Assembly (NCBI RefSeq): GCF_000019225.1
Contig: NC_010995.1
Span: 3,666,501 to 3,730,500 of the forward strand
Length of the DNA stretch: 64,000 nucleotides
Direction: 5' to 3'
Source of the DNA: Cellvibrio japonicus Ueda107
Lineage (GTDB): Bacteria > Pseudomonadota > Gammaproteobacteria > Pseudomonadales > Cellvibrionaceae
Below the pieces are notes generated by a model. It saw only the letters and a list, made by a program, of their open reading frames with translations, ran no database searches and was not told where the DNA came from. The position numbers were made by a program, and so were the translations under genes. Positions 54,612 through 63,602 of this stretch are shown here, piece by piece (position 1 is the first letter of the stretch; every line of letters starts with the position of its first letter).

Positions 54612-55112
54612 TTATTTATTGGCCAGTGGGATGCTGCCCTTTTCTTCCACATTGAGGGCAGGCAACCAGGCACTGAAATCCAGGCGGGCCTTAAAGTTGT
54701 AGTTCACATCTTCGCGCAAACCGGTGCGGCCGAAATGCTCCAGCAGGCGCACCAGTTGCAATACATTGGCAGTCACTACCACCTTGAGCGGTGTTTCCTG
54801 ATAAGCCTTGAGCAACGGCAAATCATTGCTGACACCGCTGAGTACATCGTAATTTTCAATACCGATGGTGTAGGCAATACCGCGCAAGCTGAGGTCGCGG
54901 TCGTTGGGATTGGCAATCAGCAAGCTGACTTCGATCGGCTGGGTAAAGCCCTGCGCAGGCAGGAGGCGCAGTCCGGCCACTTTGACCTCCGGCTGCTCCA
55001 GCCGGGGCTGGAGTGCGGCACAACCGGCCAGGACCACCGCGAACAGCGCCAGGCAGGAAAGGCGCAGGTAAGACCGCAAAGCAGAATTTATCATCTTGTT
55101 GGAATCCATCAT
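54612..55112 (-). CDS. LEA type 2 / WHy domain lipoprotein
   Basis: A 166-residue lipoprotein: the signal peptide ends in LAGC (Cys31). The mature part is a WHy/LEA14-type beta-sandwich, shown by EVSLLIANPNDRDLSLRGIAY near residue 63. Such domains occur in stress-related and envelope proteins; the function in bacteria is not settled. Three Met codons near the 5' end (positions 1, 2 and 7) leave the start uncertain. It is upstream of parC by about 70 bp and may be co-transcribed. Confidence 0.85.
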   Translation of the reverse strand: MMDSNKMINSALRSYLRLSCLALFAVVLAGCAALQPRLEQPEVKVAGLRLLPAQGFTQPIEVSLLIANPNDRDLSLRGIAYTIGIENYDVLSGVSNDLPLLKAYQETPLKVVVTANVLQLVRLLEHFGRTGLREDVNYNFKARLDFSAWLPALNVEEKGSIPLANK

Positions 55113-55197
55113 GTTTTGTGATTTCAGCCACTGGTGGCGCGGCTGATTTATGCTCTAATCCGCGCACCTGTCGACCAGCGTGCCCATAACAATTGCC

Positions 55198-55581
55198 ATG
55201 CATCAACCGCCGCGCTACACCCGTCTCAATGACGAGCAACTACAGGGTGCCAGGGTCATTCGCCTGCTGGATCGGGAGGAGACCCGCTATCCACTGCTCA
55301 CCCGTTTATGCCTCGACTTCGGCTTGCAGATACTCCAGTTACATCCCCGTGTATTCAGCCTGCTCTCGCGCCAGTGGGTGCCGGGCCCGGTCGAGTATAT
55401 CCTCGCCTGCAAGGCCCCGGATAATGTCCACTGGTATCGCATGACGCCCACCTATCCATCCCTCAGCGAACTGACGGCCTATGTCAAACACCATGAGGTG
55501 GATATTCTGCACGACTATTTATTTGGCGATATCGGGCTTCCTGGTGATACCGGAGAAGACACTCCCGACGCCGGCGCTTAA
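55198..55581 (+). CDS. Conserved-looking protein of unknown function
   Basis: A 127-residue soluble protein, no signal peptide. I recognise no family. Notable parts are ARVIRLLDREETRYPLLTRL near the N-terminus and SELTAYVKHHEVDILHDYLFGDIG near the C-terminus, with an acidic tail. The ATG at 55198 is preferred over the GTG 18 bp upstream. It overlaps the convergent DUF2750 gene by 4 bp and is divergent from the LEA lipoprotein gene. Confidence 0.65.
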   Translation: MHQPPRYTRLNDEQLQGARVIRLLDREETRYPLLTRLCLDFGLQILQLHPRVFSLLSRQWVPGPVEYILACKAPDNVHWYRMTPTYPSLSELTAYVKHHEVDILHDYLFGDIGLPGDTGEDTPDAGA

Positions 55582-55955
55582 TCGCCCATTTCGGTCTCGA
55601 ACTCCTCGAGCAAATCAATCGGCTCCATCTCGTCGCCATCCAGCTCCTGGTTCCAGTTGACACCGACTAACAGCAGGTCCTCGTGCATACCGGGCAGCCA
55701 CTCTTCCAGAAATTCACCCAGGTCGATAGCCGCCGGGGTATAACCGGCCCAATCGTCGACACAGTGTACCCTTGCAAAGGACTCCTGCGACCAGAAAGGC
55801 ATCACATCCATGTCGTCGTGTTCCTCGGATGCACACAGCGCCCAGCCCTCACTGCCTTGCAAACCCCAGACACAACCGCGCTCCAGGGCTTCGACAATAA
55901 ACCGGTCGAGGTTTTCATCCAGGTCATCACTCAGGGGTTCAACCTGTTCACTCAT
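55578..55955 (-). CDS. DUF2750 family protein
   Basis: A 125-residue acidic cytoplasmic protein of the DUF2750 family, recognised from the ENLDRFIVEALERGCVWGLQ opening and the PFWSQESFARVH block near residue 53. The function is unknown. A ribosome site AAAGG lies upstream. Convergent overlap of 4 bp with the preceding gene. Confidence 0.85.
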   Translation of the reverse strand: MSEQVEPLSDDLDENLDRFIVEALERGCVWGLQGSEGWALCASEEHDDMDVMPFWSQESFARVHCVDDWAGYTPAAIDLGEFLEEWLPGMHEDLLLVGVNWNQELDGDEMEPIDLLEEFETEMGD

Positions 55956-56004
55956 GGCTCGTTACCTTTTTGATTGCTGATGATCCTGCACAGGCCGGCC
56001 CCAC

Positions 56005-56733
56005 CTACAGGTGAAGCCCCGCCCCCTCCTGCTTCAACCAGTGACGCAGCGTTGCGTATTCGGGGCAAACACTGGCAACCAGCGCCCAGAAGGCGGGGCT
56101 GTGGTTGTGGTGACGCAGGTGGCAAACTTCGTGGGCGACAAGATAATCCACTACCGCCTCAGGGGCCAGCAGTATATGCCAATTGTATTGGATGACACCG
56201 CGGCTGGTGCAATGGCCCCACTTGGAGCGGGTTGCGCGAATATTGACCTGGTTGCAAACCAGCCCCATACGCTCGCACAGCGCCAGGGTTTTGCGTGTCA
56301 GCAGCGCCAGTGCCTGCTGCTGGTACCAGCGCTCCAGCGCCTGGCGAATCTGCACCGGCAAAGGCTGGCGCGAGCGGTTGGATAAGAGCAGATGCAGGGC
56401 ATCGTCTACACGGGCCACGGCGCTACGGGTGCCATAGCCAATCACCAGGCGCAGGGATTGCCCCAGGTAGGGCAAGGTTGATCCCGACGCGTATTCGCGT
56501 TCACGCGGCTGCACGGCCAGTTGGCTGGATTGCTCCTGGATTTTGCGCATCACCCACGCCGCTTTCTGGCGCAGGAAACCCACCGCTACCGACTCGGCAA
56601 CCCCCATGGGCGCCCGCAGGATCACCTGTGCCTGTTTTACTTCAATACAAAGGCTGCGGCGTTTGGCCGAACGCTTCAGGGTATAGGCAAAACCCGGTGA
56701 GGCAGCAGACTCATATACCCGGGACTCAGCCAT
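56005..56733 (-). CDS. YgjP-like metallopeptidase (DUF45/M48-type)
   Basis: A 242-residue cytoplasmic protein of the YgjP family. The zinc motif HEVCH near residue 200 is followed by LRHHNHSPAFW, the usual third-ligand region, and preceded by SKWGHCTSRG, a family signature. The peptidase activity of the family is predicted rather than well shown. The start at 56733 overlaps the upstream MBL-fold gene by 8 bp, so the two are translationally coupled. Confidence 0.88.
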   Translation of the reverse strand: MAESRVYESAASPGFAYTLKRSAKRRSLCIEVKQAQVILRAPMGVAESVAVGFLRQKAAWVMRKIQEQSSQLAVQPREREYASGSTLPYLGQSLRLVIGYGTRSAVARVDDALHLLLSNRSRQPLPVQIRQALERWYQQQALALLTRKTLALCERMGLVCNQVNIRATRSKWGHCTSRGVIQYNWHILLAPEAVVDYLVAHEVCHLRHHNHSPAFWALVASVCPEYATLRHWLKQEGAGLHL

Positions 56734-57373
56734 AGTGCTTATCCGCCACAAAGGGATTGGTGCGGCGCTCCTGCCCGAAGCTGGACATGGGACCATGACC
56801 GGGAATGAATTTCACCGCATCCCCCAGGGGAAACAGTTTGGTGCGGATCGAATCCACCAGTTGCTGGTGGTTGCCGCGCGGAAAATCACTGCGCCCCACC
56901 GAGCCCTGGAACAGTACGTCACCCACCTGGGCCAGCCCTGCCTCACGGCAGAAAAACACCACATGGCCCGGGGTATGCCCGGGACAATGGAATACCTCCA
57001 GCTCCGCCTGGCCAACCATCACCTTATCGCCCTCGTGCAGAAAACGGTCAGGGGTAAAATTGGCCACAGGGGCAAAGCCCATCATTTGCGCCTGCTGGGA
57101 CAGCATACCGATCCAGAACATATCGTCCTGATGGGGGCCTATTACCGGCAGTTGCCGCAATTGAACCAGGGCCGCCGTGCCGCCCACATGATCGAGGTGG
57201 CCGTGGGTGAGCAAAATCTGGGTGAGCTTAAGCTGCAAGCGCTCCACTTCCGCCAGGATCCGCGCCACATCGCCACCGGGATCAACCACCGCGGCCTCGC
57301 GCGTCTGGTCGCACCAGAGCAAGGTACAGTTTTGCTGGTAGTGGGTAACGGGAATAATCTGGTATTGCAGCAC
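56726..57373 (-). CDS. Glyoxalase II-like MBL-fold hydrolase (YcbL type)
   Basis: A 215-residue metallo-beta-lactamase-fold hydrolase of the glyoxalase II/YcbL group. The metal motif THGHLDHVGG is near residue 57, with CPGHTPGH, GDVLFQGSVGRSDF and a final GHGP completing the ligand set. It probably hydrolyses thioesters such as S-lactoylglutathione. The GTG at 57373 has GAGGTG 6-7 bp upstream, making it a better start than the TTG 12 bp earlier. Confidence 0.9.
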   Translation of the reverse strand: MLQYQIIPVTHYQQNCTLLWCDQTREAAVVDPGGDVARILAEVERLQLKLTQILLTHGHLDHVGGTAALVQLRQLPVIGPHQDDMFWIGMLSQQAQMMGFAPVANFTPDRFLHEGDKVMVGQAELEVFHCPGHTPGHVVFFCREAGLAQVGDVLFQGSVGRSDFPRGNHQQLVDSIRTKLFPLGDAVKFIPGHGPMSSFGQERRTNPFVADKHYG

Positions 57374-57430
57374 GGGACACCTCAAATCAATTCAGGCGCC
57401 CAAGATACCACAGGCAGATAGCCGGTCGGT

Positions 57431-58081
57431 TCAATAAAACCCCAGGGCGTAGTCTTTGCGCGCGACATAGACCGAGGTCATACCGACCTCCATGCGTCGG
57501 GTAATCGCCGCTTCTGCCTTAAGCGCCCCCTCGCGAAAATTGGCCAGGCCATCGTAAAACATGGCGGTAAAAAAATCGGCATCGGCATCGCGCGGGGTAA
57601 ACACCTCGATGCGACACATGCTGGTATGGCAGTTGATGGTATTCACACTGACACGCTGCAAACCGTAGTGACGGGCAAACATATCGCGCAATTGCTGTTC
57701 GTAATCGCTGGCCCAGGTCACATCGACCGATTCTGCCTCAAACAGGCGGGTGGCGCGCTCATAGACGGTATTTTCCACGCTGTGCACCGCAACCCTGGCC
57801 ATTTCCGGGTCCGGCACGACAGGGATTGGCGACGCCTTATCGGTGTTGCCGGCCGTATTGGTACTTGTCGTTCCCCGCTTTTCCCGGGGGGCGGAATATC
57901 CCGTACTGTCGCGCTTGAGGTCGCGGGACACAGGTGCAGCCACCGGCGGTATCGCACGCACATCACCTGCTGGCTCAGCAGGCTCCCGACCAAACTGCAC
58001 ATAAACCGCAACACACAAGAGTGGCACAACCAACAGCGGCAACCACCAGGGCAGAGGATTGGGTGAGGATTGCTGACTCAC
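57431..58081 (-). CDS. Single-pass membrane protein of unknown function
   Basis: A 216-residue protein with one transmembrane helix near the N-terminus (WWLPLLVVPLLCVAVYV) and a basic, Ser/Pro-rich linker before a C-terminal domain of about 120 residues containing two cysteines (INCHTSMCRIEVF). The C-terminal part resembles domains in membrane proteins of related bacteria, but I have no name for it. GGAG sits 7 bp before the GTG at 58081. It lies just downstream of an LPMO gene with no evident link. Confidence 0.7.
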   Translation of the reverse strand: MSQQSSPNPLPWWLPLLVVPLLCVAVYVQFGREPAEPAGDVRAIPPVAAPVSRDLKRDSTGYSAPREKRGTTSTNTAGNTDKASPIPVVPDPEMARVAVHSVENTVYERATRLFEAESVDVTWASDYEQQLRDMFARHYGLQRVSVNTINCHTSMCRIEVFTPRDADADFFTAMFYDGLANFREGALKAEAAITRRMEVGMTSVYVARKDYALGFY

Positions 58082-58165
58082 AAATAACTCCACACAGATA
58101 TCAACCAAAAACACCGGCAGCAACCCAACACTGCCGGTGGCGAATCAACCTGTGAATACCCCGGG

Positions 58166-59179
58166 TTAGCGAGGGGCGTTACAGGTATCACGACCTATAC
58201 AGGTCTGCTGATTCTCATTACTCCAGCCACTGGTGGTGTTTTTACAAATGGCCACCTGCCAACCGTACCAGTTGCAGTATTCCGTACTTCCACCGGTCGA
58301 TGATGAAGAGGACGACGCTGGACGACTGGATGAACTGCTCGATACCACGCTGGAACTGGAAGAGCGGCTTGATGACACACTGGAGGAGGAGCTGCTTGAG
58401 CGACTGGATGAGCTGGGCGCAAGGCTGCTGCTTGAGCTGCTGCGAGAAGAGCTGGAAGAACTCACCGGGACAGAGCTGTTGCTACCACCGCCAATCTGCA
58501 CGTCAATACAACCGTGGAAGCGCTCATAGGTGGGTGGCTCACGACCCCACTCCGCATAAATCACATGGCGGCCCGTGCGTGCCGGTACCGTACAGGTGGT
58601 ATGGAAATGGGTATTGGGCTTGTCCGCCCGCACATTGGGATAGGCTCCCGGATTATCGTCGTTATAGGCCAGGTCACAGAAGGGCTGGTCCTCAAAATCC
58701 GCCCAGGTCAATTCCCTGCCAACCTGATACACAAAGCCGGGTTTGGTAATCCAGTAGCGGAAATCCGAGGTGTCATCAAAGTGCGGGCCATTGCTGATAT
58801 CCCAGGAGAAGGTCAGGGTACCGGAATTGATATTGTTGACTGGCCAGTTAATGGCGTTATCCCAGGGCGTTTTACCACCGTTCCAGGTTTCGCTATCAAA
58901 GCCACACACATTTCTTGCAACAGGCCCCAGGACTTTGCGGCCCTGGTGATGGGTAAGCACACTCATGTAGGAGTAGCCCCCGTTAAAATCATTGGCGAAA
59001 GCGCCGGCACACTCGGGGTAGCGAGCCACGCCATTCATCACATGATCCGGCTTGGTAACAGCGCCGCAAAAGTAATTGCGGGCACCGGGGCTGTCGACAA
59101 AACCATGACCAAAACTCAGGGCGGAAAAAGCCAACAACAGGGCTCCCATGCCACCCATTTTTACGAACTTGTTATTCAT
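58166..59179 (-). CDS. lpmo10B: Cellulose-active lytic polysaccharide monooxygenase LPMO10B (AA10-CBM10)
   Basis: A 337-residue secreted copper monooxygenase that oxidatively cleaves crystalline cellulose. The signal peptide ends at FG-His25, so the mature protein begins with the copper-binding His; the second His of the brace is at position 77 or 78 in VLTHHQGRK. The AA10 domain runs to about residue 230, followed by a Ser-rich linker (about 235-295) and a CBM10 module (YCNWYGWQVAICKN, ending TCIGRDTCN). The architecture matches C. japonicus LPMO10B. GAGGAT ribosome site. Confidence 0.93.
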   Translation of the reverse strand: MNNKFVKMGGMGALLLAFSALSFGHGFVDSPGARNYFCGAVTKPDHVMNGVARYPECAGAFANDFNGGYSYMSVLTHHQGRKVLGPVARNVCGFDSETWNGGKTPWDNAINWPVNNINSGTLTFSWDISNGPHFDDTSDFRYWITKPGFVYQVGRELTWADFEDQPFCDLAYNDDNPGAYPNVRADKPNTHFHTTCTVPARTGRHVIYAEWGREPPTYERFHGCIDVQIGGGSNSSVPVSSSSSSRSSSSSSLAPSSSSRSSSSSSSVSSSRSSSSSVVSSSSSSRPASSSSSSTGGSTEYCNWYGWQVAICKNTTSGWSNENQQTCIGRDTCNAPR

Positions 59180-59620
59180 TTATGTATCCTCACTCAACCG
59201 AAAAACAAGACAATCACCGCCAGCCAAACCGCACCGGTGGCAATCTCCGACACCCACAGGACTAGCCTGGGATAGAGAGTTTCAGTACTCCTGTCCAAGT
59301 GCCCGGTCACCAGCAACCCGGACAAGCGGGCCGAAAACCTGAGAGAAGCACAAAGATCATTTGTTATCGTTATGGCGCCTTAAATATCACCCCGGGTTAC
59401 CCCGGGGTCTCATCCAAGGACAAGTGAACTACTGAACCTGGCAATTTTTTGATCAATTTGACAGCGCTGTCAAATATTAAATGAAGAAAAACCTGAACCC
59501 GTCCATAAAAATAATATGTCTTTCCAATCAAAGGCTTATTTGCGCGCCACGGATTATCACGCATTAAAATGCTTCTCATATATCAACAACCAGGCTGACC
59601 GGATTGAATGGATAAATGGG
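59180..59620. other. Intergenic region upstream of lpmo10B
   Basis: This 440-bp region holds the lpmo10B promoter and the end of the upstream gene's transcript. It contains an 8-bp hairpin ACCCCGGG/CCCGGGGT (59389-59408) and TGTTATCGTTATGG at 59362, similar to the half-sites at 17090 and 42250. Confidence 0.5.
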
Positions 59621-59986
59621 TTAATTATCGGCGCCCAGGGGTTCCAATTCTGCCGTTGCTATATCGCCATCCAGGGTAATCTTGAGCAGCAACAACTCGG
59701 CAGTAGCGGTATTAACAACCTGCACCCGGTAATACCCGATACCGTTTTCCACCAGGCTCGCCGCGGATTGCGGCAAACCTCGCCACGAAGCAGCGAGGGG
59801 CTCCGCTGCAAACGGAGGTGCTGCCCGTGTATAGTCGTCAGCTGTTTTCAGCGCCAGCTCCAACGCAGATTTCATATTGACCGGTGTATGGGTATGGCCC
59901 TCATGGGCAAAGCTTGCCGGCATCCATAACATCAAACACCAGCCCAAGGCCAACAGCAAAAAACGAACGGAAACAACCCTGACCAT
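59621..59986 (-). CDS. DUF6488-like small exported His-rich protein
   Basis: A 121-residue exported protein. Signal cleavage after ASFA would leave a mature N-terminus HEGHTHTP, a run of three His that could bind copper or another metal. The rest (ALELALKTADDYT, then a beta-rich C-terminus) resembles the DUF6488 group, whose function is unknown. The ATG at 59986 has GGAGGA 8 bp upstream; the longer open frame upstream is noncoding. It lies upstream of lpmo10B on the same strand, 440 bp away. Confidence 0.75.
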   Translation of the reverse strand: MVRVVSVRFLLLALGWCLMLWMPASFAHEGHTHTPVNMKSALELALKTADDYTRAAPPFAAEPLAASWRGLPQSAASLVENGIGYYRVQVVNTATAELLLLKITLDGDIATAELEPLGADN

Positions 59987-60194
59987 TTTAAAATCCTCCC
60001 GGACCACAGTGATAAGTAACAGAGACCAGCATTCAAGCAGATTTACTCCCGGCCCGATATGCACTGGCAAGCATGTTATCAATTGATAAAGCCTCCGCCG
60101 CCAACGATTGGAAACCAACAGCCCGGCAGATTTTGCTAGTATTGCCGCCCCGACCCGCCTTGTGCGGGCATGATCAAAACAAAGCGACACACCT

Positions 60195-61043
60195 ATGAAC
60201 GACAAGCTGTTTATCAAGCTGCAACACCTGGTTCCCCAACATGCCCTCTCCCGGGCAGCCGGCTGGCTTGCCGCAACCGAGATAGGCCTGATCAAAAATA
60301 CCTTTATCCGTTGGTTCGTAAAACGCTATCAGGTCGATATGAGCCTGGCCGCCGAAGAAAACCCGCTTGCCTATCCCAGCTTTAATGATTTCTTCACCCG
60401 TGCGCTAAAACCCGATGCGCGCCCGGTAGATACTAATCCGTTCTCGATTGTTTGCCCTGCCGACGGCGCCATCAGCCAATTGGGCCCCATTGAAGCCGGG
60501 CGAATTTTCCAAGCCAAAGGGCAGGACTACTCGGTAGAAGAACTACTCGGCGATAGCGAACTGGCCACCGAGTTTGCCGATGGACAATTCGCCACCGTTT
60601 ACCTGTCGCCGCGCGACTATCACCGCGTACACATGCCCTATGGCGGCAAACTGCGCACGATGGTCAGCGTGCCGGGCGAGTTGTTTTCGGTCAACACCGT
60701 CACCGCTGAAAACGTCCCGCGCCTGTTTGCCCGCAACGAGCGCTCCGTTGCCATTTTCGATACCGACATAGGCCCTATGGCGGTTGTGTTAGTCGGCGCC
60801 ATGATCGTCGCCGGTATCGAAACCGTCTGGGATGGCCAGGTAGCCCCCTTCGCCAGCCGCGAAATCGCTACCTCCCACTATCCCTATCAAAATATCCAGC
60901 TGAAAAAAGGCGATGAAATGGGCCGTTTCAAGCTCGGCTCTACCGCCATTATGTTATTTGCCAAAGATAAAATTGAATGGAGCAAAAAATACCAGGCGGG
61001 AACCCCCACCCAAATGGGCGAAATTATGGGCAGGAGAAAATAA
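60195..61043 (+). CDS. psd: Phosphatidylserine decarboxylase
   Basis: Converts phosphatidylserine to phosphatidylethanolamine at the inner membrane. The 282-residue proenzyme has the self-cleavage motif LGST at residues 247-250; cut between Gly and Ser gives the pyruvoyl alpha chain. VYLSPRDYHRVHMP near residue 137 and the GAMIVAGIETVW region are typical. Full length. In Pseudomonas it follows rhdA; here it is separated from rhdA by 22.5 kb. Confidence 0.97.
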   Translation: MNDKLFIKLQHLVPQHALSRAAGWLAATEIGLIKNTFIRWFVKRYQVDMSLAAEENPLAYPSFNDFFTRALKPDARPVDTNPFSIVCPADGAISQLGPIEAGRIFQAKGQDYSVEELLGDSELATEFADGQFATVYLSPRDYHRVHMPYGGKLRTMVSVPGELFSVNTVTAENVPRLFARNERSVAIFDTDIGPMAVVLVGAMIVAGIETVWDGQVAPFASREIATSHYPYQNIQLKKGDEMGRFKLGSTAIMLFAKDKIEWSKKYQAGTPTQMGEIMGRRK

Positions 61044-61064
61044 TTTTTTGCAGCACCCAATAAC

Positions 61065-61095
61065 AAAAAGGCCGATCAATCGATCGGCCTTTTTG
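61065..61095. terminator. Bidirectional intrinsic terminator
   Basis: AAAAAGGCCGATC, short loop, GATCGGCCTTTTT between the convergent psd and terC genes. Confidence 0.94.
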
Positions 61096-61112
61096 TTAGC
61101 TTCCAGCTCAAA

Positions 61113-61868
61113 CTATTCATTAATCTCTTCTTTGTATTCCTTACGCAATTCCACCGGCTTCTGCATATTTTTACGCATTTTGATGTTGATCATTTCGACA
61201 CCGAGGGAGAATGCCATGGCGAAGTAGATATAGCCTTTGGGTACATGGACTTCGAAGCCTTCGATCATCAGTGTGAAACCAACGACGACCAGGAATGACA
61301 GCGCCAGGATTTTAATGGTGGGATGGTCATCCACAAAATCACCGATCGGTTTGGCGGCAAACAGCATGACGCCCACCGCGATAATAATGGCGATAGCCAT
61401 AATGGGTACTTGCGATACCAGGCCTACGGCCGTGATTACTGAGTCAAGCGAAAAGACAATATCCAGTATCGCAATTTGCACCAGTACCATCATCAGCCCG
61501 TTGGATGTCACACTGCGCGCTTCTTCGGGGGTTCCCTCCAGGCTGCCGTGAATTTCATGGGTCGCCTTGGCGATCAGGAATAAACCACCGCCGATCAAAA
61601 TAATATCGCGCCCCGATACCTCGTGATTAAAAAGACTAAACAGTGGATCGGTTAATCCCATTACCCACGCCAGTGAAAACAGCAGCGCCAAACGCGTCAG
61701 CATGGCCAGCCCCAAACCCACTGTGCGCGCAAACTTGCGCTGGTGTTCGGGCAATCGGCCAACCAGGATGGAAATGAAAATAATGTTGTCGATGCCCAGG
61801 ACAATCTCCAGGGCCGTCAAGGTCGCCAGGGCAACCCAGGCTTCGGGGCTGTAAATCCACTCAAACAT
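61113..61868 (-). CDS. TerC family integral membrane protein
   Basis: A 251-residue membrane protein with seven or eight hydrophobic segments. The TerC marks ALEIVLGIDNIIFISIL near residue 19 and DIVFSLDSVITA near residue 135 carry the paired acidic residues placed in the membrane. Members related to this group export manganese or help load metals on exported enzymes. I looked for a yybP-ykoY manganese riboswitch upstream and did not find a convincing one. Confidence 0.9.
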   Translation of the reverse strand: MFEWIYSPEAWVALATLTALEIVLGIDNIIFISILVGRLPEHQRKFARTVGLGLAMLTRLALLFSLAWVMGLTDPLFSLFNHEVSGRDIILIGGGLFLIAKATHEIHGSLEGTPEEARSVTSNGLMMVLVQIAILDIVFSLDSVITAVGLVSQVPIMAIAIIIAVGVMLFAAKPIGDFVDDHPTIKILALSFLVVVGFTLMIEGFEVHVPKGYIYFAMAFSLGVEMINIKMRKNMQKPVELRKEYKEEINE

Positions 61869-61965
61869 AAAAAGACTCTCTTAAGATAACAATAGCGTTG
61901 CCAGGTGTTGCGACTTATCGGTCATGCGACCTTTGCCTGGAGCGAATCCCCACCATTCCTGCATA

Positions 61966-61996
61966 AAAAAACCAGAGCCAATGCTCTGGTTTTTGG
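61966..61996 (-). terminator. Intrinsic terminator after the HD-GYP gene
   Basis: Stem AAAACCAGAGC/GCTCTGGTTTT, loop CAAT, with A and T runs on both sides. Confidence 0.92.
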
Positions 61997-62024
61997 TCAT
62001 CCGGATGGTACTTGCCTGAACCTA

Positions 62025-63392
62025 TCAGCTTTTGGATGTTAGCTTGCTCAGCAGCGCCATTAGACCTTTTTTTTCCGTTTTCATCAAATAGTGATCGCGG
62101 ATACCGGCGATATCCACATCGTAACTGCCCGGCTCCAGGTCGCGGGCGATTTCAATTTTCTCAATCTCGTAGCGGGTTTTCTTACCGGAATCCAGCAGCG
62201 CCTGCTTGCGCTTGTCATCTTCGGATAAATCCAGCAGCAGGTATTCCTCTATCGGCTGCTTGTAACTATCCAGCACCACGATCACCTTGGGTTTCAGGCG
62301 ACGCTCGAAGTTCTGCTCAACCACGACAGCCACTTCACCCGTACTCAGCTCCACCAGGGTTCCGGTGGGATACAGGCCAATAGCGCGAATGAATTCAACT
62401 ACCAACTCCTCCTGGAACTGGATATTGCGCAGCTCATAGAGTTTGGCGACGGCTTTGGAGGGGGCAATAGGATGGCGCGAGCCGCGCGGATTGGTTACGT
62501 AATCGTAGTAAGTCACTATGCCGGCAATCTTACCCAGCAGGGGAATCTTATCGCCCGATAGCCCCTGCGGAAAACCACTGCCGTTCAGCCGCTCGCAATG
62601 GGTTTTAACCACACTGATAACCCGTGGCTCCATACCCGGGGTTTTGCGCAAAATATCGCAGCCCCGCTCCACAAAGGTTTCATATTCGCGCTCTTCTTCC
62701 GGGCTGCGCTCCACCTTGGCCAACAGGCTTGCATCCAATTGCACCTTGCCCACATCCTTGAGCAGGACGCCCATGGCCAATACATCCAGGTCGCGTTTGG
62801 GCAAGCCGATATGACGTCCGAATAAAATAGCCCAGACCGATGAGCGCACCGCATGGCTGTAGGTATATTCGTCTTTTTCCTGCACCCGCGATAACCAGGT
62901 AAAGGCATCCGGGTTGCGCAATACACTATCCACCATTTCACTGGCGACACGCTTGGTTTCTCCCAATGAAGAGCCTTCCCACTGGTTTTCTTCGAGCTGT
63001 TTCACCACTTCAACAACAGCGTCATAGACCTTCTGGTGTAGAGCCCGCGCGCGCTTGACCTCTTTTTGCAAAGGCTCGACCTCGCGGTAGAGGCCGCGCT
63101 GGATTTTGAGGGGAGCCACAGGGTCACTGTACGAGGAGGCGCGCTCGCGTGATACGGGTTTGGATTTGGCGGGGGCCAGGGTTTTGAGGTTGGCCGCTAT
63201 AGGGCCTCGCCCCTTTTCAATATCGATAAACACATAATGGCACAGGGCTTTGAGCTGGTTGATCTCGCCCAGATCGCGCAGGTAAAACCCCTGCAGGGGA
63301 AAAGGCGTCTGTGACCAGGGGCGATCCAGGCCGGACACAAACATGCCGATGGTTAACTCATTGACATCCACTTTAACCTGTTTAATTCCCAC
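62025..63392 (-). CDS. Degenerate HD-GYP protein with DUF3391 domain
   Basis: A 455-residue cytoplasmic protein: DUF3391 N-terminal domain (about 1-130), HD-GYP domain (about 165-330) and a C-terminal extension. Active HD-GYP proteins cut c-di-GMP with a di- or tri-iron centre. Here several ligands are changed: HD reads KD (K212-D213), the next His is F240, the HH pair is H265-C266, GYP reads GFP (273-275) and the last Asp is T294; only H180, D213 and H265 remain. It is therefore probably not an active phosphodiesterase and may sense c-di-GMP or bind a partner. It starts with GTG. Confidence 0.85.
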   Translation of the reverse strand: MGIKQVKVDVNELTIGMFVSGLDRPWSQTPFPLQGFYLRDLGEINQLKALCHYVFIDIEKGRGPIAANLKTLAPAKSKPVSRERASSYSDPVAPLKIQRGLYREVEPLQKEVKRARALHQKVYDAVVEVVKQLEENQWEGSSLGETKRVASEMVDSVLRNPDAFTWLSRVQEKDEYTYSHAVRSSVWAILFGRHIGLPKRDLDVLAMGVLLKDVGKVQLDASLLAKVERSPEEEREYETFVERGCDILRKTPGMEPRVISVVKTHCERLNGSGFPQGLSGDKIPLLGKIAGIVTYYDYVTNPRGSRHPIAPSKAVAKLYELRNIQFQEELVVEFIRAIGLYPTGTLVELSTGEVAVVVEQNFERRLKPKVIVVLDSYKQPIEEYLLLDLSEDDKRKQALLDSGKKTRYEIEKIEIARDLEPGSYDVDIAGIRDHYLMKTEKKGLMALLSKLTSKS

Positions 63393-63602
63393 GATACTTA
63401 CTTCCCCATGTGCCGATGCCGGTGCGGCAATTTAACGCCAGACAATAACAGAAAAAGGACAATCGTTATCTGAATCTATTCACTAAACCGTTTATGGCCT
63501 ATCCAAGTGTATTCACCCCGGCGATTTCAGGGTTTTTATCGGCAGAGTGTAATCAAGAAAAAGAGGCGACACCAGACTGGGCAGACTGGCGCCGACAACC
63601 AG

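Noticed and set aside
61869..61965. Possible yybP-ykoY manganese riboswitch before the TerC gene
   Set aside because: The leader is short, and I could not find the conserved loop sequences or paired stems on the minus strand.
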